DNA from: Histomonas meleagridis
Taxonomy: Eukaryota; Parabasalia; Tritrichomonadida; Dientamoebidae
Length of the DNA: 64,000 nt
Assembly (NCBI GenBank): GCA_020186115.1
Contig: WSYJ01000081.1
Span: 62,001-126,000 of the forward strand
Reading direction: 5' to 3'
The notes under the pieces are model-generated. The model ran no database searches. It had not been told where the DNA came from and was given only the letters and a program-made list of their open reading frames with translations. Positions within the stretch are counted from its first letter, which is position 1. The number at the start of each line of letters is the position of its first letter. Below are positions 40,001 to 47,435 of the stretch, piece by piece. The translations under genes were made by a program, and so were the position numbers.

Positions 40001-42913
40001 TAAAAAATGTTGAAATTGTTCAAATGAAATTGAATTTGGAAAGAAATTTAATATTTGATTTAATGCGATAGAAATTGATAAAGAAGATTCTTTATCAGTA
40101 GGAAAATTATAAATAATTTGATTTATTGAAATAGTTATTAAGTTTAATGAAGGTACTTCTTGTTGTAATGATAATAAAAAATCACAAAACATTTCAAGAA
40201 TAAAAACAGTTTTAGTTGATTGAGTTTTACCTAAAATTGATATAAGTGCCAAAAAATATTTAAAGTACATTTTACTTTTCATTTTTTCAGCATAAAACAT
40301 ATTTAAATTATGTATAAAATTTGTAATTTTCGGTGATAATGAAGAATGTATTGATAAATTAGAACATATATTTAATAATAATCCAAATAATTCAATTGAC
40401 TCATTAATTAATGAAGATTCTTGGATAATAGTAAAAGACCAATCAATTAATTGGAATAAATTAATTGGTTCGATTGAGTTATCTTGATTTGATATAATTT
40501 CTTTTAAAAAATCTAAAATTGATATTTCAAATGGTTTAATTAATAATATATCAATTGAAAAATTTAATTGACTTTTCGAACTTATTAAAAATGAATTTGT
40601 TATTGGATGATTAATAAATTTTACAAGATTTGAATCTAATTTATCATTCGAATTATTTAATAATAAATTAAAAAATTCAAATTTCTCATTTGTGAAATTG
40701 TCATTCCATTGAATAATATTCTTTAAATCTATAGTTTTCTCAAGTAAATTAAGAACTATATCATAAAATTCTCTTTTATTAGTTTCTAAAACAAGTTTTA
40801 TTACTTCAGTTGTAGTTAAATCAATTACTTTATTCCCAAATAAAACAATTTTCTCATTTTGATTTGGTTGCAAATCTTTATTTATAATATAATCAAGAAA
40901 AAATGATAAAGAATTTTTTTTAGTAGTCGAAGGTAATAAAGAAAAATATTTTAATTGAAATCGTGGCGAAAATTTTTCGCCAGTAACATTAATTTGTTGA
41001 ATAATTTTTTTAAACCATAAAACTGTTTCATAAGTAATATCATAATGAACAATTCTATTCGACATTAAAGAAACATTTGGAATAATAAAAGACCCATGTA
41101 ATATTAAAAAGTTATATAAATCTGATTGATAATTTTTATTTAATAATCCAACTCGAAATATTAAGAAAAACCATTGACTAATAAATTTTACATCTTTAAT
41201 ATCAGAAGAAGTAAAACATAATAAATTATGAATTTCTTGTTTTATTAGATAAGACATTAAAATCTCAAAAGAATTTTTATTATGAATAATTTCACCCAAA
41301 AAATTTATAACAAAACATTGTGTTAATAAATGTTTTCGTACATATTTAAGTAGAAAGTCCGTTATGATAGAAAACATCATATTAAAACAACTTGAAGGAA
41401 CTTCATTACACATTTTATTAAATGCGCTAAATAATGTTTTTAATTGTGTTGTACAAAAATGATTTTTAGTTTTATTATTCGAATGAATTAAATAATATAA
41501 AATCGTAACTCGATGTGAAAAATATAATAAAAACTTTAACCAATGATAAAATATTTCTTCAAAATAAAATAACAAATTAGAATTAGTTTCATTTTCTTTT
41601 TCGAAATTAATAATTCGAAAAATAGATAATGGAATATTCAAGAACAAATTAAGTGAAACTTGCATAAATTGAAGTTTCGTTTCGATAATTTTAAGTTTAT
41701 TTTCACATATTTTAATTGCTTCATTAATGTTATCAACTTGTTTAGGTGAATATTCAGTATATAAACAATCATCTAAATCAATGATCTCATTACAAAATGA
41801 TTGTTCCGAAAATTTTATTGATTTTTCACCTTTATTAATATGATATCCTTTTATATTCTTCAGGAAAATTATATTTTTATCTAATATCGATACAATGTTT
41901 GTTAAAAAATAATAAAAAAATAATGGATTCTGTTTCTCAATATGACTTTTTAATACTTTAATGAAATCAGCTGAATGATGTACAAATCGTTTATATAACA
42001 CAACACGTTCCATATGAAATAATGCTGTACATATAAAAAACAAAACATGAATTTGTTCGCTTTGATTAGAAAATAAGGATTCATATAATAATAAACATGA
42101 AATCCATTGAAATGATAATGACAAATCAAAGATTTTCAACTTGGTAAATAACTCGAGAACTTTCGTTGGTCTTATTTGTAACATCATTGATTTGTTATTT
42201 GCATCTTGTGGATTAAAGCCCGTACGCCAATAAGAAAACAAATTTTGTACTATTAATACAATTGGTTGACTTGATCCGTTGAAAATATAATCAAAAAAAT
42301 ATTGGACCGATTGTGGTAAATTACGATTGTTACGAAGAATTTTGATGATTTCCGCCATAAATAAAATATCGGATTCATAAAAATAATGACCACTCGGTAA
42401 TTCAGTGATTTTTGTTAAAAATTGTGAAAATAAATTTTCATATTCATTGGGATAATAACGTGAAATAACTTTTGGAAGAAAAATACCAAAAAATGATGGT
42501 GGTACATTATATGATATCTCCTTTTGTGTGCTTAAAATAGATTGTGTTATGAATTCAAATGTTTCAATAATTTCTGGTGATTTTTCATAATTTTTTTTGG
42601 ATAAATCAATAAGAGAACGAGCAAGGAAAAGTGGCCCATAATTGACTTTAAATGTGCCAATTGGAAATGGTTTGCCGGCTATCCAAAAATTTATTAAAAA
42701 ACTATACAGCAAAAAAATTTGCTTTTCCCAACTACGTTCATCCATTGAACTTGGTTTTTCTGTTAAAGTGAATTTATAAATTTGTATTAATTGATGATAA
42801 TTATTTTCGATATTATCAGAAATACAAAATTGTTCGATTTTCTGCCGTATCCATTTTATCAAACAATAAAATGAATCTTCATCTTGGATTGGTGGGATAT
42901 TATTCTTTTCCAT
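34094..42913 (-). CDS. TRRAP/Tra1-like PIKK pseudokinase
   Basis: A 2939-residue protein. The frame reaches TTG at 42958; the first in-frame ATG is at 42913. About 2300 residues of helical repeats are followed by FAT-like sequence, then a kinase-like domain (about 2560-2860) and a short FATC-like end (KPKEAIPWF). The kinase-like domain lacks the GxGDRHxxN and HxDFG motifs seen in TOR in this same window. Instead it has VIYELPYDTISLDDLF, then RHLFNFSYQNLMNYQFSLEN, then FRISPNIINLFGNTIDGEIILSIAACADAM, the pattern of TRRAP/Tra1 (FR[LI][ST]PNI...G..G). TRRAP is the activator-binding scaffold of SAGA and NuA4 acetyltransferase complexes. It is shorter than yeast Tra1 (3744) and very AT-rich. An inactive member of another PIKK subfamily is the main alternative. 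Confidence 0.75.
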   Translation of the reverse strand: MEKNNIPPIQDEDSFYCLIKWIRQKIEQFCISDNIENNYHQLIQIYKFTLTEKPSSMDERSWEKQIFLLYSFLINFWIAGKPFPIGTFKVNYGPLFLARSLIDLSKKNYEKSPEIIETFEFITQSILSTQKEISYNVPPSFFGIFLPKVISRYYPNEYENLFSQFLTKITELPSGHYFYESDILFMAEIIKILRNNRNLPQSVQYFFDYIFNGSSQPIVLIVQNLFSYWRTGFNPQDANNKSMMLQIRPTKVLELFTKLKIFDLSLSFQWISCLLLYESLFSNQSEQIHVLFFICTALFHMERVVLYKRFVHHSADFIKVLKSHIEKQNPLFFYYFLTNIVSILDKNIIFLKNIKGYHINKGEKSIKFSEQSFCNEIIDLDDCLYTEYSPKQVDNINEAIKICENKLKIIETKLQFMQVSLNLFLNIPLSIFRIINFEKENETNSNLLFYFEEIFYHWLKFLLYFSHRVTILYYLIHSNNKTKNHFCTTQLKTLFSAFNKMCNEVPSSCFNMMFSIITDFLLKYVRKHLLTQCFVINFLGEIIHNKNSFEILMSYLIKQEIHNLLCFTSSDIKDVKFISQWFFLIFRVGLLNKNYQSDLYNFLILHGSFIIPNVSLMSNRIVHYDITYETVLWFKKIIQQINVTGEKFSPRFQLKYFSLLPSTTKKNSLSFFLDYIINKDLQPNQNEKIVLFGNKVIDLTTTEVIKLVLETNKREFYDIVLNLLEKTIDLKNIIQWNDNFTNEKFEFFNLLLNNSNDKLDSNLVKFINHPITNSFLISSKSQLNFSIDILLIKPFEISILDFLKEIISNQDNSIEPINLFQLIDWSFTIIQESSLINESIELFGLLLNICSNLSIHSSLSPKITNFIHNLNMFYAEKMKSKMYFKYFLALISILGKTQSTKTVFILEMFCDFLLSLQQEVPSLNLITISINQIIYNFPTDKESSLSISIALNQILNFFPNSISFEQFQHFLFSYPPYSFEPSILSIYSSVIKKYIINCSNDIKIKLLNYVYENCQLIPFVYIYIILKNFSKYDIRLNISSFRTLEIDDIPNIFFAKASFLFGCGITGDQTISPTLSSKLMNLLQFEQIKVFKERLERINRVLIIYYSILISPEVYNYFFSFDEFVKSMFLCLTYSFTIPIKVSRKIGKTLLKQIYTRKFTTFKLIIHNIGLNTIVQEPLSLFQDNFHMKIMFLKEVLKYFYEFCSPRTTDVILKAFVCYDKFSNQRKMEGFQNFAELMKLITSSNQFLKIIYHKMKENDNENLTIEKFINLNISLFQNNDISYDCCLKYLLKFILIEPKEIIYKYFLANKNEQYFYIQILKILIIKDETNILIMNLFYLLKAECSNNIYIYSLLNELLNDKRYSMNQNVINEVEYLFDTNMNYFKNILTSNENIFNIVYDISKCYLKILKTNPTNKQINKFISLLSINCLEYSYLQKKFISLLFDDEFCCEDEFYLTLLETILFSISLKDNIDKISIYETLISKLLKKIPFLPEEFNENLWNYSFEYIKQNEFFSIGSTMITKLLKFPNANNHIEQILHIIPNIFLSSDLYVNKNGYKIMLKLLEMELLPPDLYQQVITYLLSSCKCFDPCFISYSFKIFKYGNELLNPPSQELIEAITLFVITKIFSFQDHPLIPNLQKIIYVFHSLPFINDYLPFSILHVIISYVNTKINDHAFDLANISQLDSFLSLGVKFCNIIRPNIIELKKLIKCCFDYLEFGLQNKKMNINFLDDFCELIIKYEINDIPVEFLYKYTQLHDHFSFVSCLFNQINGNFLIVPKTQKIVQNSFKLLSTKWQKVIFINNLFNLIVNDFEIYILYEKSIDSIYDFLLNEVSINSICNVTYCIIKSNLNIDKLKYLNKILNVIDNLINSHLYALAKNVFQYINSFFDEFPIEMQTDTVKIIFDDISTKPIKKEIYFSTLNILFRSNFVHIQLKFDIINNFYIFDDILHNVTDTIVFDSILNYLNMFTTSLKYIIYILFMQMYYSEGNKKFEIFCNILNLIGDNEIDRFLNLYNSLPIICWQDKYITLLSLLIIGFNFPCEIFVKFSNFINKFNEKIFEIALSNLNDEKCMKKLMKILNTTLNIPKYHQCLIKTIIRFINYNQKLSPLIFNITNKIFNFDFVDISIIDENFLLPHNSNDYIFGIIYNDKNKMEKIASAQYFLSNYKQSKKIFSNLTEINNDFVQQINSITNNLTFKDKENIFSSLSLDEDTYSLFNYMRKITNRQINPQIKLKYNNSSDNYKNYLNKYLQLSTYHKNIIATYKFFDNYLHHYINNQTIPSETELFYQTFLLNPIYEQVKYKIDKKFKMEKLIRPFPKVLNNVNSEPMTLIPFDLHSLFQTVSGINSNDFMYITNNEIENLSKNILTNIKTIQPYTLHKWSVFSFELYCKENDKIFLTNSIQTYMKTFNLVDEFPNFIKYECVSRILLLLQISFINYNNFDNIISDLAKNDKNIEIFKFWTEKIIDLHSTMKKKLIPKNIMNFFLFPDVNFLNNQQYIKVKNLNEFFDFLTASINLDQFNEKQSIEALIRFIKNCDYSNLPTDLISIRNDRQPNELTEILSKISIETLQKLKPVNELFIINNDFIESYIDSLDANEYSYAFLKQEFYAKIDEINAKLSIDLPTFVINKPAKKIQTIIPNIRKINNSQYIISCIIDGEKRSLLIHKLPNKQKQIKFSLFTKIMYIFQQIINYSYSSRIRSIRFDSSFITLIGNSYVIYELPYDTISLDDLFFKSIGTKSGKWISDLNYANKINEIDTFILNKYVSSKFSKEKYINVRNNLLKSSASSFLVRHLFNFSYQNLMNYQFSLENASVPIMIEDFNLTNTNISSSFRISPNIINLFGNTIDGEIILSIAACADAMKHHLSAFRAAIETLFWGNVYEFKMILSEIINNRNIVEKKLLEISPPIIAECSEEWFDKLENLINNAKSVNNKPKEAIPWF

Positions 42914-43090
42914 TCGGCAGACTATTTCACTTTTTAAGTAGTTTATTAATTCGTGCAAAACCGATTAAAACACGATAGGAATTTTCAAAAGATAATTAAA
43001 TTGAATTTGATCGTATAAATTATTCCATTTTTGAAACGTTCTCCAAAAGTAAAAAGTGTATAATAGACACTTTTTTGCTTCTTGTGCACA
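42914..43090. promoter_or_regulatory. Divergent promoter, TRRAP-like / membrane protein
   Basis: A 177-bp gap between divergent ATGs. CACGATAGGAATTTTCAAA at 42971 carries an ACGATA core about 58 bp before the TRRAP-like start, in the same orientation and with the same downstream bases as the 34.09 kb copy (ACGATAGGAAATT). Confidence 0.5.
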
Positions 43091-43996
43091 ATGAAAAGAA
43101 GACATTATCGCCCAAGGGAACTTATTTCTATATTAATTTTCTCATTACTTTGTGTATTACTTTTTATTGTAATTTCATTTCAAGAAGCATTTACTGGCGA
43201 ACCAAAAGCAAATTCTTTTTCAATTAAAATAATAACATCATCAAACAAAGAACAAACAATTAACATTGATCCATCTAAATCAGGGTTATTATTAAATTTC
43301 CACGAATCTTATTCATGTCCCTACTATTCAGATAGAGCAGATTTAATTTGTCCAGAAATCAATAGAGTTGCACAATTTTTGCGGTCCCTTGGATTCAAGA
43401 TTATTTTTAATACTACTACTGAAGATTCCACAAAAATTCATGGTAATTATCAAATCAAGGAATCTAATTCACTTTATCTTGATGAAACATCTCCTTTATT
43501 TGATGGCGACAAATGTCTTTATCAAGATTTTGATGTTAATCCCGCTAAAGTTAATCCCCAAATTCATCATGATATTCTTTATTCCACCAAATCAGATTAC
43601 TTTATTCATGATACAGTTAATGCTGTAGCACTTGCTAAACAATTGGGACTTAAATATCTTATTGTTTCTGGCATGAAATGTAATTTATGGCTTCCTCCTT
43701 TGTTTGATATGCTTGAATCAGAAAAAATTCAACCAATTTACTTATACGATTTGTCTGATGTTGCTTATCATAGAAAAGCGCAAGTTGAAAAACTTGATAC
43801 ACATGTCAAAGCATTAACTCATTTCTGGGAATGGGTTGCAAATAAGTATGGGATGATTGTTAATCATTTCGATATTCTTGATAGACCTCTTCTGAACAAC
43901 CAGAAGGGAAATGAAATTAAATTCGACGGAAATATAGAGGCATATTTATTCTATGATTATTATAGAAAAGATAAAATTTCTTCATATTTAATGTAA
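43091..43996 (+). CDS. Type II membrane protein, isochorismatase-like fold
   Basis: The frame opens at TTG 43082; the ATG is at 43091 and gives 301 residues. A basic N-terminus (MKRRHYRPRE) and one membrane helix (about residues 10-35) suggest a type II orientation. The rest resembles the cysteine hydrolase/isochorismatase fold: GLLLNFHESYSCP at the first strand, INRVAQFLRSLGFKIIFN, a central HDILYSTKSDYFIHDT, and KYLIVSGMKCNLWLPPLFDML followed by YLYDLSDVAY. In active members the first strand ends in Asp and the GxxTNxC motif supplies the Cys nucleophile. Here these are Asn and Trp, so catalysis is doubtful. The fold assignment is by pattern only. Confidence 0.6.
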   Translation: MKRRHYRPRELISILIFSLLCVLLFIVISFQEAFTGEPKANSFSIKIITSSNKEQTINIDPSKSGLLLNFHESYSCPYYSDRADLICPEINRVAQFLRSLGFKIIFNTTTEDSTKIHGNYQIKESNSLYLDETSPLFDGDKCLYQDFDVNPAKVNPQIHHDILYSTKSDYFIHDTVNAVALAKQLGLKYLIVSGMKCNLWLPPLFDMLESEKIQPIYLYDLSDVAYHRKAQVEKLDTHVKALTHFWEWVANKYGMIVNHFDILDRPLLNNQKGNEIKFDGNIEAYLFYDYYRKDKISSYLM

Positions 43997-44059
43997 AATA
44001 TATTTAAATTAGATTTTTTGATAAGGTTTGTTTGCTTTTTTAAAATAATTAAAAACAAA

Positions 44060-45028
44060 ATGAAGGTTTTCATCACAAGTTCAATAAGGGAATGTGGAAT
44101 CAAAATCCTTAAAGAAAATTTTTCAGATGTGGAAATTTGGGAATCTGATGAAAAATGTCCAAAAGAAATCATTTTAAAAAAAGCTAGTGAATGTGATGCA
44201 ATTCTTACACAATGTTTTGATCCAATTGACGCTGACGTTTTAAACCATCCAAACCTTAAAATAGTTTCACAAGCAGCAGTTGGCTTGGATAACATTGATC
44301 TTGAGTTTGCGACAAATCATAAAATTGTTGTTGCACATACACCAGGTGTTCTTACTGAATCATGTGCAGATTTTGCTTGGTGTTTATTGTTAGCTATTTC
44401 ACGCCAATTATGTTCATCAGTTGAATATGTTCGAAATGGACAATGGATTGTCAACGAACCACAGCTCTTCAATGGCTTCGATATTTCAGGCAAAACACTT
44501 GGAATTATAGGGCCTGGTCGTATTGGTCAATCAATTGCAAATCGAGCAAAGGGCTTTTCAATGCAAATTTTATATCATGGGCCACATCAAAAGCCTGCAT
44601 TTGATAATACTGGTGCAAAATATTGTTCTGAAATTGACGATTTACTCTCCAAATCTGATTTTGTTGTAATTTCAGCAAGTCTTAACTCAAGTACCAAAGG
44701 CCTCATTAACATTGACAAGCTGAAAAAGATGAAACGAACATCAATTTTGGTGAATATTGCACGTGGTCCAATTGTTGTAACTGAAGATCTCTACAAAGCT
44801 TTGAATGAAGGTATAATAAGCGGAGCTGCCGTTGATGTTATAGATCCTGAGCCGATTCCAAAAGAACATTCGCTGTTGAAATTAAATAATTTCATTATTT
44901 GTCCACATATGGCTGATGCGACAATTGAAACTCGTGATAAAATTTCGGCTATTGCTGCAAAGGCAATTGTTGATGCACTGAATGGGCGGAAAGTCGAATT
45001 TTGCGCAAATCCAAATGTTTATGATTAA
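44060..45028 (+). CDS. D-isomer-specific 2-hydroxyacid dehydrogenase
   Basis: The frame opens at TTG 44018; the ATG at 44060 gives 322 residues. The NAD-binding motif reads GIIGPGRIGQSIANRAKGF. The catalytic triad is visible as Arg in VNIARG (about 234), Glu in DPEPIP (about 264) and His in CPHMAD (about 282). This is the glyoxylate/hydroxypyruvate reductase and phosphoglycerate dehydrogenase-like family, reducing 2-oxoacids with NAD(P)H. It lacks the extra regulatory domains of long PGDH. The exact substrate is not determinable. Its last ten codons and 3' flank are duplicated at 54.5 kb, which marks this locus as the source of the segmental duplication. Confidence 0.92.
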   Translation: MKVFITSSIRECGIKILKENFSDVEIWESDEKCPKEIILKKASECDAILTQCFDPIDADVLNHPNLKIVSQAAVGLDNIDLEFATNHKIVVAHTPGVLTESCADFAWCLLLAISRQLCSSVEYVRNGQWIVNEPQLFNGFDISGKTLGIIGPGRIGQSIANRAKGFSMQILYHGPHQKPAFDNTGAKYCSEIDDLLSKSDFVVISASLNSSTKGLINIDKLKKMKRTSILVNIARGPIVVTEDLYKALNEGIISGAAVDVIDPEPIPKEHSLLKLNNFIICPHMADATIETRDKISAIAAKAIVDALNGRKVEFCANPNVYD

Positions 45029-46134
45029 AATTCATTTAAGTTTCAGTATTAATTCATCACAGCATTCCAATTGCACAATATCGCGTTATAAATATATGGT
45101 TGTAACAACAAGTGATGAATAAATTAAGACTGTGTTAAATTTTATTTTACCATTTTAAAAATTTATTATTTTTTCTATATTCCATTACTGATAATAAAAT
45201 CAATTTTAAAATATCATAATGATAACGCTCTAAATAAAATAGTTAACGTCTTTTGCCAGGATTTGCCAGCCTTATCTAAATAAATGCTTTTAACATTACT
45301 TTTCTCATTCATAATTTCAGAAGAAGAAGGTGAAGGAGTTTATTCATCACGTGAGTACATTTTTTACCACTTGCTAAAACAGAATTTATCACAGGTAAGT
45401 CATTATTACCAGATTATCCGAACAACCGAATACCTATTCAACGATTTTTCCGAGTATTAAGTTCATTTTTAGTTCACAATGAAGAAGGATATGGATTACA
45501 AGAAGTTTTTGGTCATGTTACAAGTTTAAGTGATTCTAATGATTTTATATGGAATTTCACATCATATGGACTTGGAGGACGTCTATCTAATGAAGATCAA
45601 ACGACATTTTTACATTTATGTGAACTTGATCAAGAGATGGAGTCTGGTAACTTTAATCTTGATATTTATGCTAAAGTTACATCAGAAGACGGAGTTAATT
45701 ATTCAGTTCTTTTATTTAATGAGACAGCTGAATTTTATGAAGTAGTTAATATCAAAGAGCGCCTTGGTACCGTTTTCCTTTATCTTTTCTTTGTGTTTGT
45801 TGTTGGTTATATTCTTTATGTTATCTTCACTAAAGACAAAAGCAAAGTGGCCACGAAACCAATTCGCAAACAAAAGATTGCAGATTACAGCGAGATTCAT
45901 CGTTCAACATCACCAGGACGTAACTCATCACCAGCACGAAAAGCATCGCCAGTGCGCAAAGCATCACCATCAAAGTAAACTAAACACAACAGAAATAATT
46001 TTAAATTTTATATTATTTTTTACTCAGTTTTTTTATTTGTTTTCTTACTGTACATAAATATATGAACACTTTGATGTTTTCCAATTTTACTTAAATAATT
46101 TATTTTCATCTTTCAAACAAGAATATTATTCATT
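44998..46134 (+). repeat. Segmental duplication, copy 1 (source)
   Basis: About 1137 bp, from the last ten codons of the dehydrogenase through the TRAP-alpha gene to CAAGAATATTATT, is repeated almost identically at 54517-55648 in the same orientation. Differences are a few substitutions and single-base indels. Confidence 0.93.
45284..45978 (+). pseudogene. TRAP-alpha (SSR1-like), copy 1, frameshifted
   Basis: From ATG 45284 a signal-peptide-like start (MLLTLLFSFIIS) is followed by an acidic EEEGEG stretch. Compared with copy 2, two extra bases at about 45354-45366 shift the frame after some 24 codons. From there the rest of the gene is open to TAA 45976-45978: luminal domain, one membrane helix (GTVFLYLFFVFVVGYILYVI) and a basic cytosolic tail with repeated SPxR/KASP motifs. 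Acidic N-terminus, luminal fold, membrane helix and basic tail fit the alpha subunit of the translocon-associated protein (TRAP) complex at the ER Sec61 channel. A base-calling error, or use of GTGAGT as a splice donor in this copy, would be alternatives to a true lesion. Confidence 0.75.
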
Positions 46135-46469
46135 TTTGTCCAATTATAATAACATAACGATACATTCTCGAATTGAATAATATTTGAACTTTATCAATAA
46201 ACAAACATCATTGTGTTAATTAAACTTTTTAACTGATTAAAAATCAAAATTATGAATAAATATATTTTATATACACAATTTATTCTCCAATAAAGTCATT
46301 ATAGAACAAGGATTTTGTTTTTGAGTAAAAAGATTTATTTTCATCATCGAATTCAATCTTTTTCAAGAACATTGATAAAGAATGGTTGCTCTTACACGAT
46401 AACCAGTTGTCATTACATCAGGTTTAATAAGGACCAAAACATACAATTGTAATACAAGGATAATATCCA
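46135..46469. other. AT-rich gap, no gene seen
   Basis: Lies between the duplicated block and the surface-protein relic. No intact ORF or RNA gene is recognised. Confidence 0.45.
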
Positions 46470-47072
46470 ATGGAACTATTTGAAAATGGTTTTCATTTAA
46501 CAGCGGAAGATTTAACATTTCAAATCGGTGATAAATTTGTTGCAAATCCGAAAATTATCCAATTTAAATATATGAATTTTACAAATATTACATTTGTTAG
46601 TAATAATAATTCTATTGTTATTAAACAACTTATTACTGATTTTGAATGCTAATGATATAACAATGAATGATTCACCAATACCAATTCCAACAATTAAAAT
46701 ATATAATAATTATATACAATTTATTAATGCGAATAATGAAGCTAAAATTGTTAAATTATATGAAAATATGAAAGTCACATTCATGACTGATAGAAACAAA
46801 GATGGATTGTTAACAATCAATAAAGGCAAAAGTGGTGACGTGCGTTTGCCAAATGGCGTATCAATAACTGTGTTATATACAAACGCTGATGGAATTAATT
46901 ATCAAATCGATGAAAGTATGAAAGATGCAAATGCGAAATGACTCAGTGTCGGTGCAATCGCTGGAATTGTAATTGCATGTGTGGCACAATAGTTGCAATT
47001 GCTGTTGTCGTTACAATTATTGTGCTGAAGAAAAAGAATAATGGAAAGCCATCATCATCTTCAAAAGCATAA
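46470..47072 (+). pseudogene. Decayed type I membrane protein
   Basis: Several frames must be joined. An opening MELFENGFHLTAEDLTFQIG continues past residue 50, then shifts to a second frame (VRLPNGVSITVLYTNADGIN) closed by TGA at 46939-46941. Beyond the stop the same frame reads LSVGAIAGIVIACVA, then another shift gives a hydrophobic run and KKKNNGKPSSSSKA with TAA at 47070-47072. The end has the shape of a membrane helix plus short basic tail, as in trichomonad surface proteins. At least two frameshifts and one stop separate it from a working gene. Confidence 0.6.
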
Positions 47073-47435
47073 GAACAGAAATTTTATAAGTAAACATTTA
47101 TGTTATATATAATTTTTTATATTTTGAACAAAAAATGAATCTCTAGCATTTACTTATGCAGTAATTTCTCATGTTACATCTAAAGTAAAATTAACTTACG
47201 TTGCATTGGTAAAATAAACGCACTTCCTGTAGACTAACTTTTAACTTAGGATAACGTTAACATGACATACTCAATTTCTGTCTATTATCATACACAGAGT
47301 TTATGACTTATTTCATCTTTAGCTGTACAGTGCAATGAAACCTAAAACTTCGACATAATTGTGAAACTTTTCTCAGCAAACGGCAAATTGTTCAATGTTT
47401 GTTTGGTTTATTTAACCATTTAAATGATATAATAT
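47073..47435. other. Convergent gap, no gene seen
   Basis: AT-rich DNA between a pseudogene and the 3' end of the MRH receptor gene. Nothing else recognised. Confidence 0.45.

Noticed and set aside
43082-43090. TTG or GTG starts extending several genes (2276, 6823, 16158, 28365, 34094, 43082, 44018, 54303, 60932, 62145 frames)
   Set aside because: Eukaryotic translation normally starts at ATG, and in each case an in-frame ATG gives a length or N-terminus that fits better.
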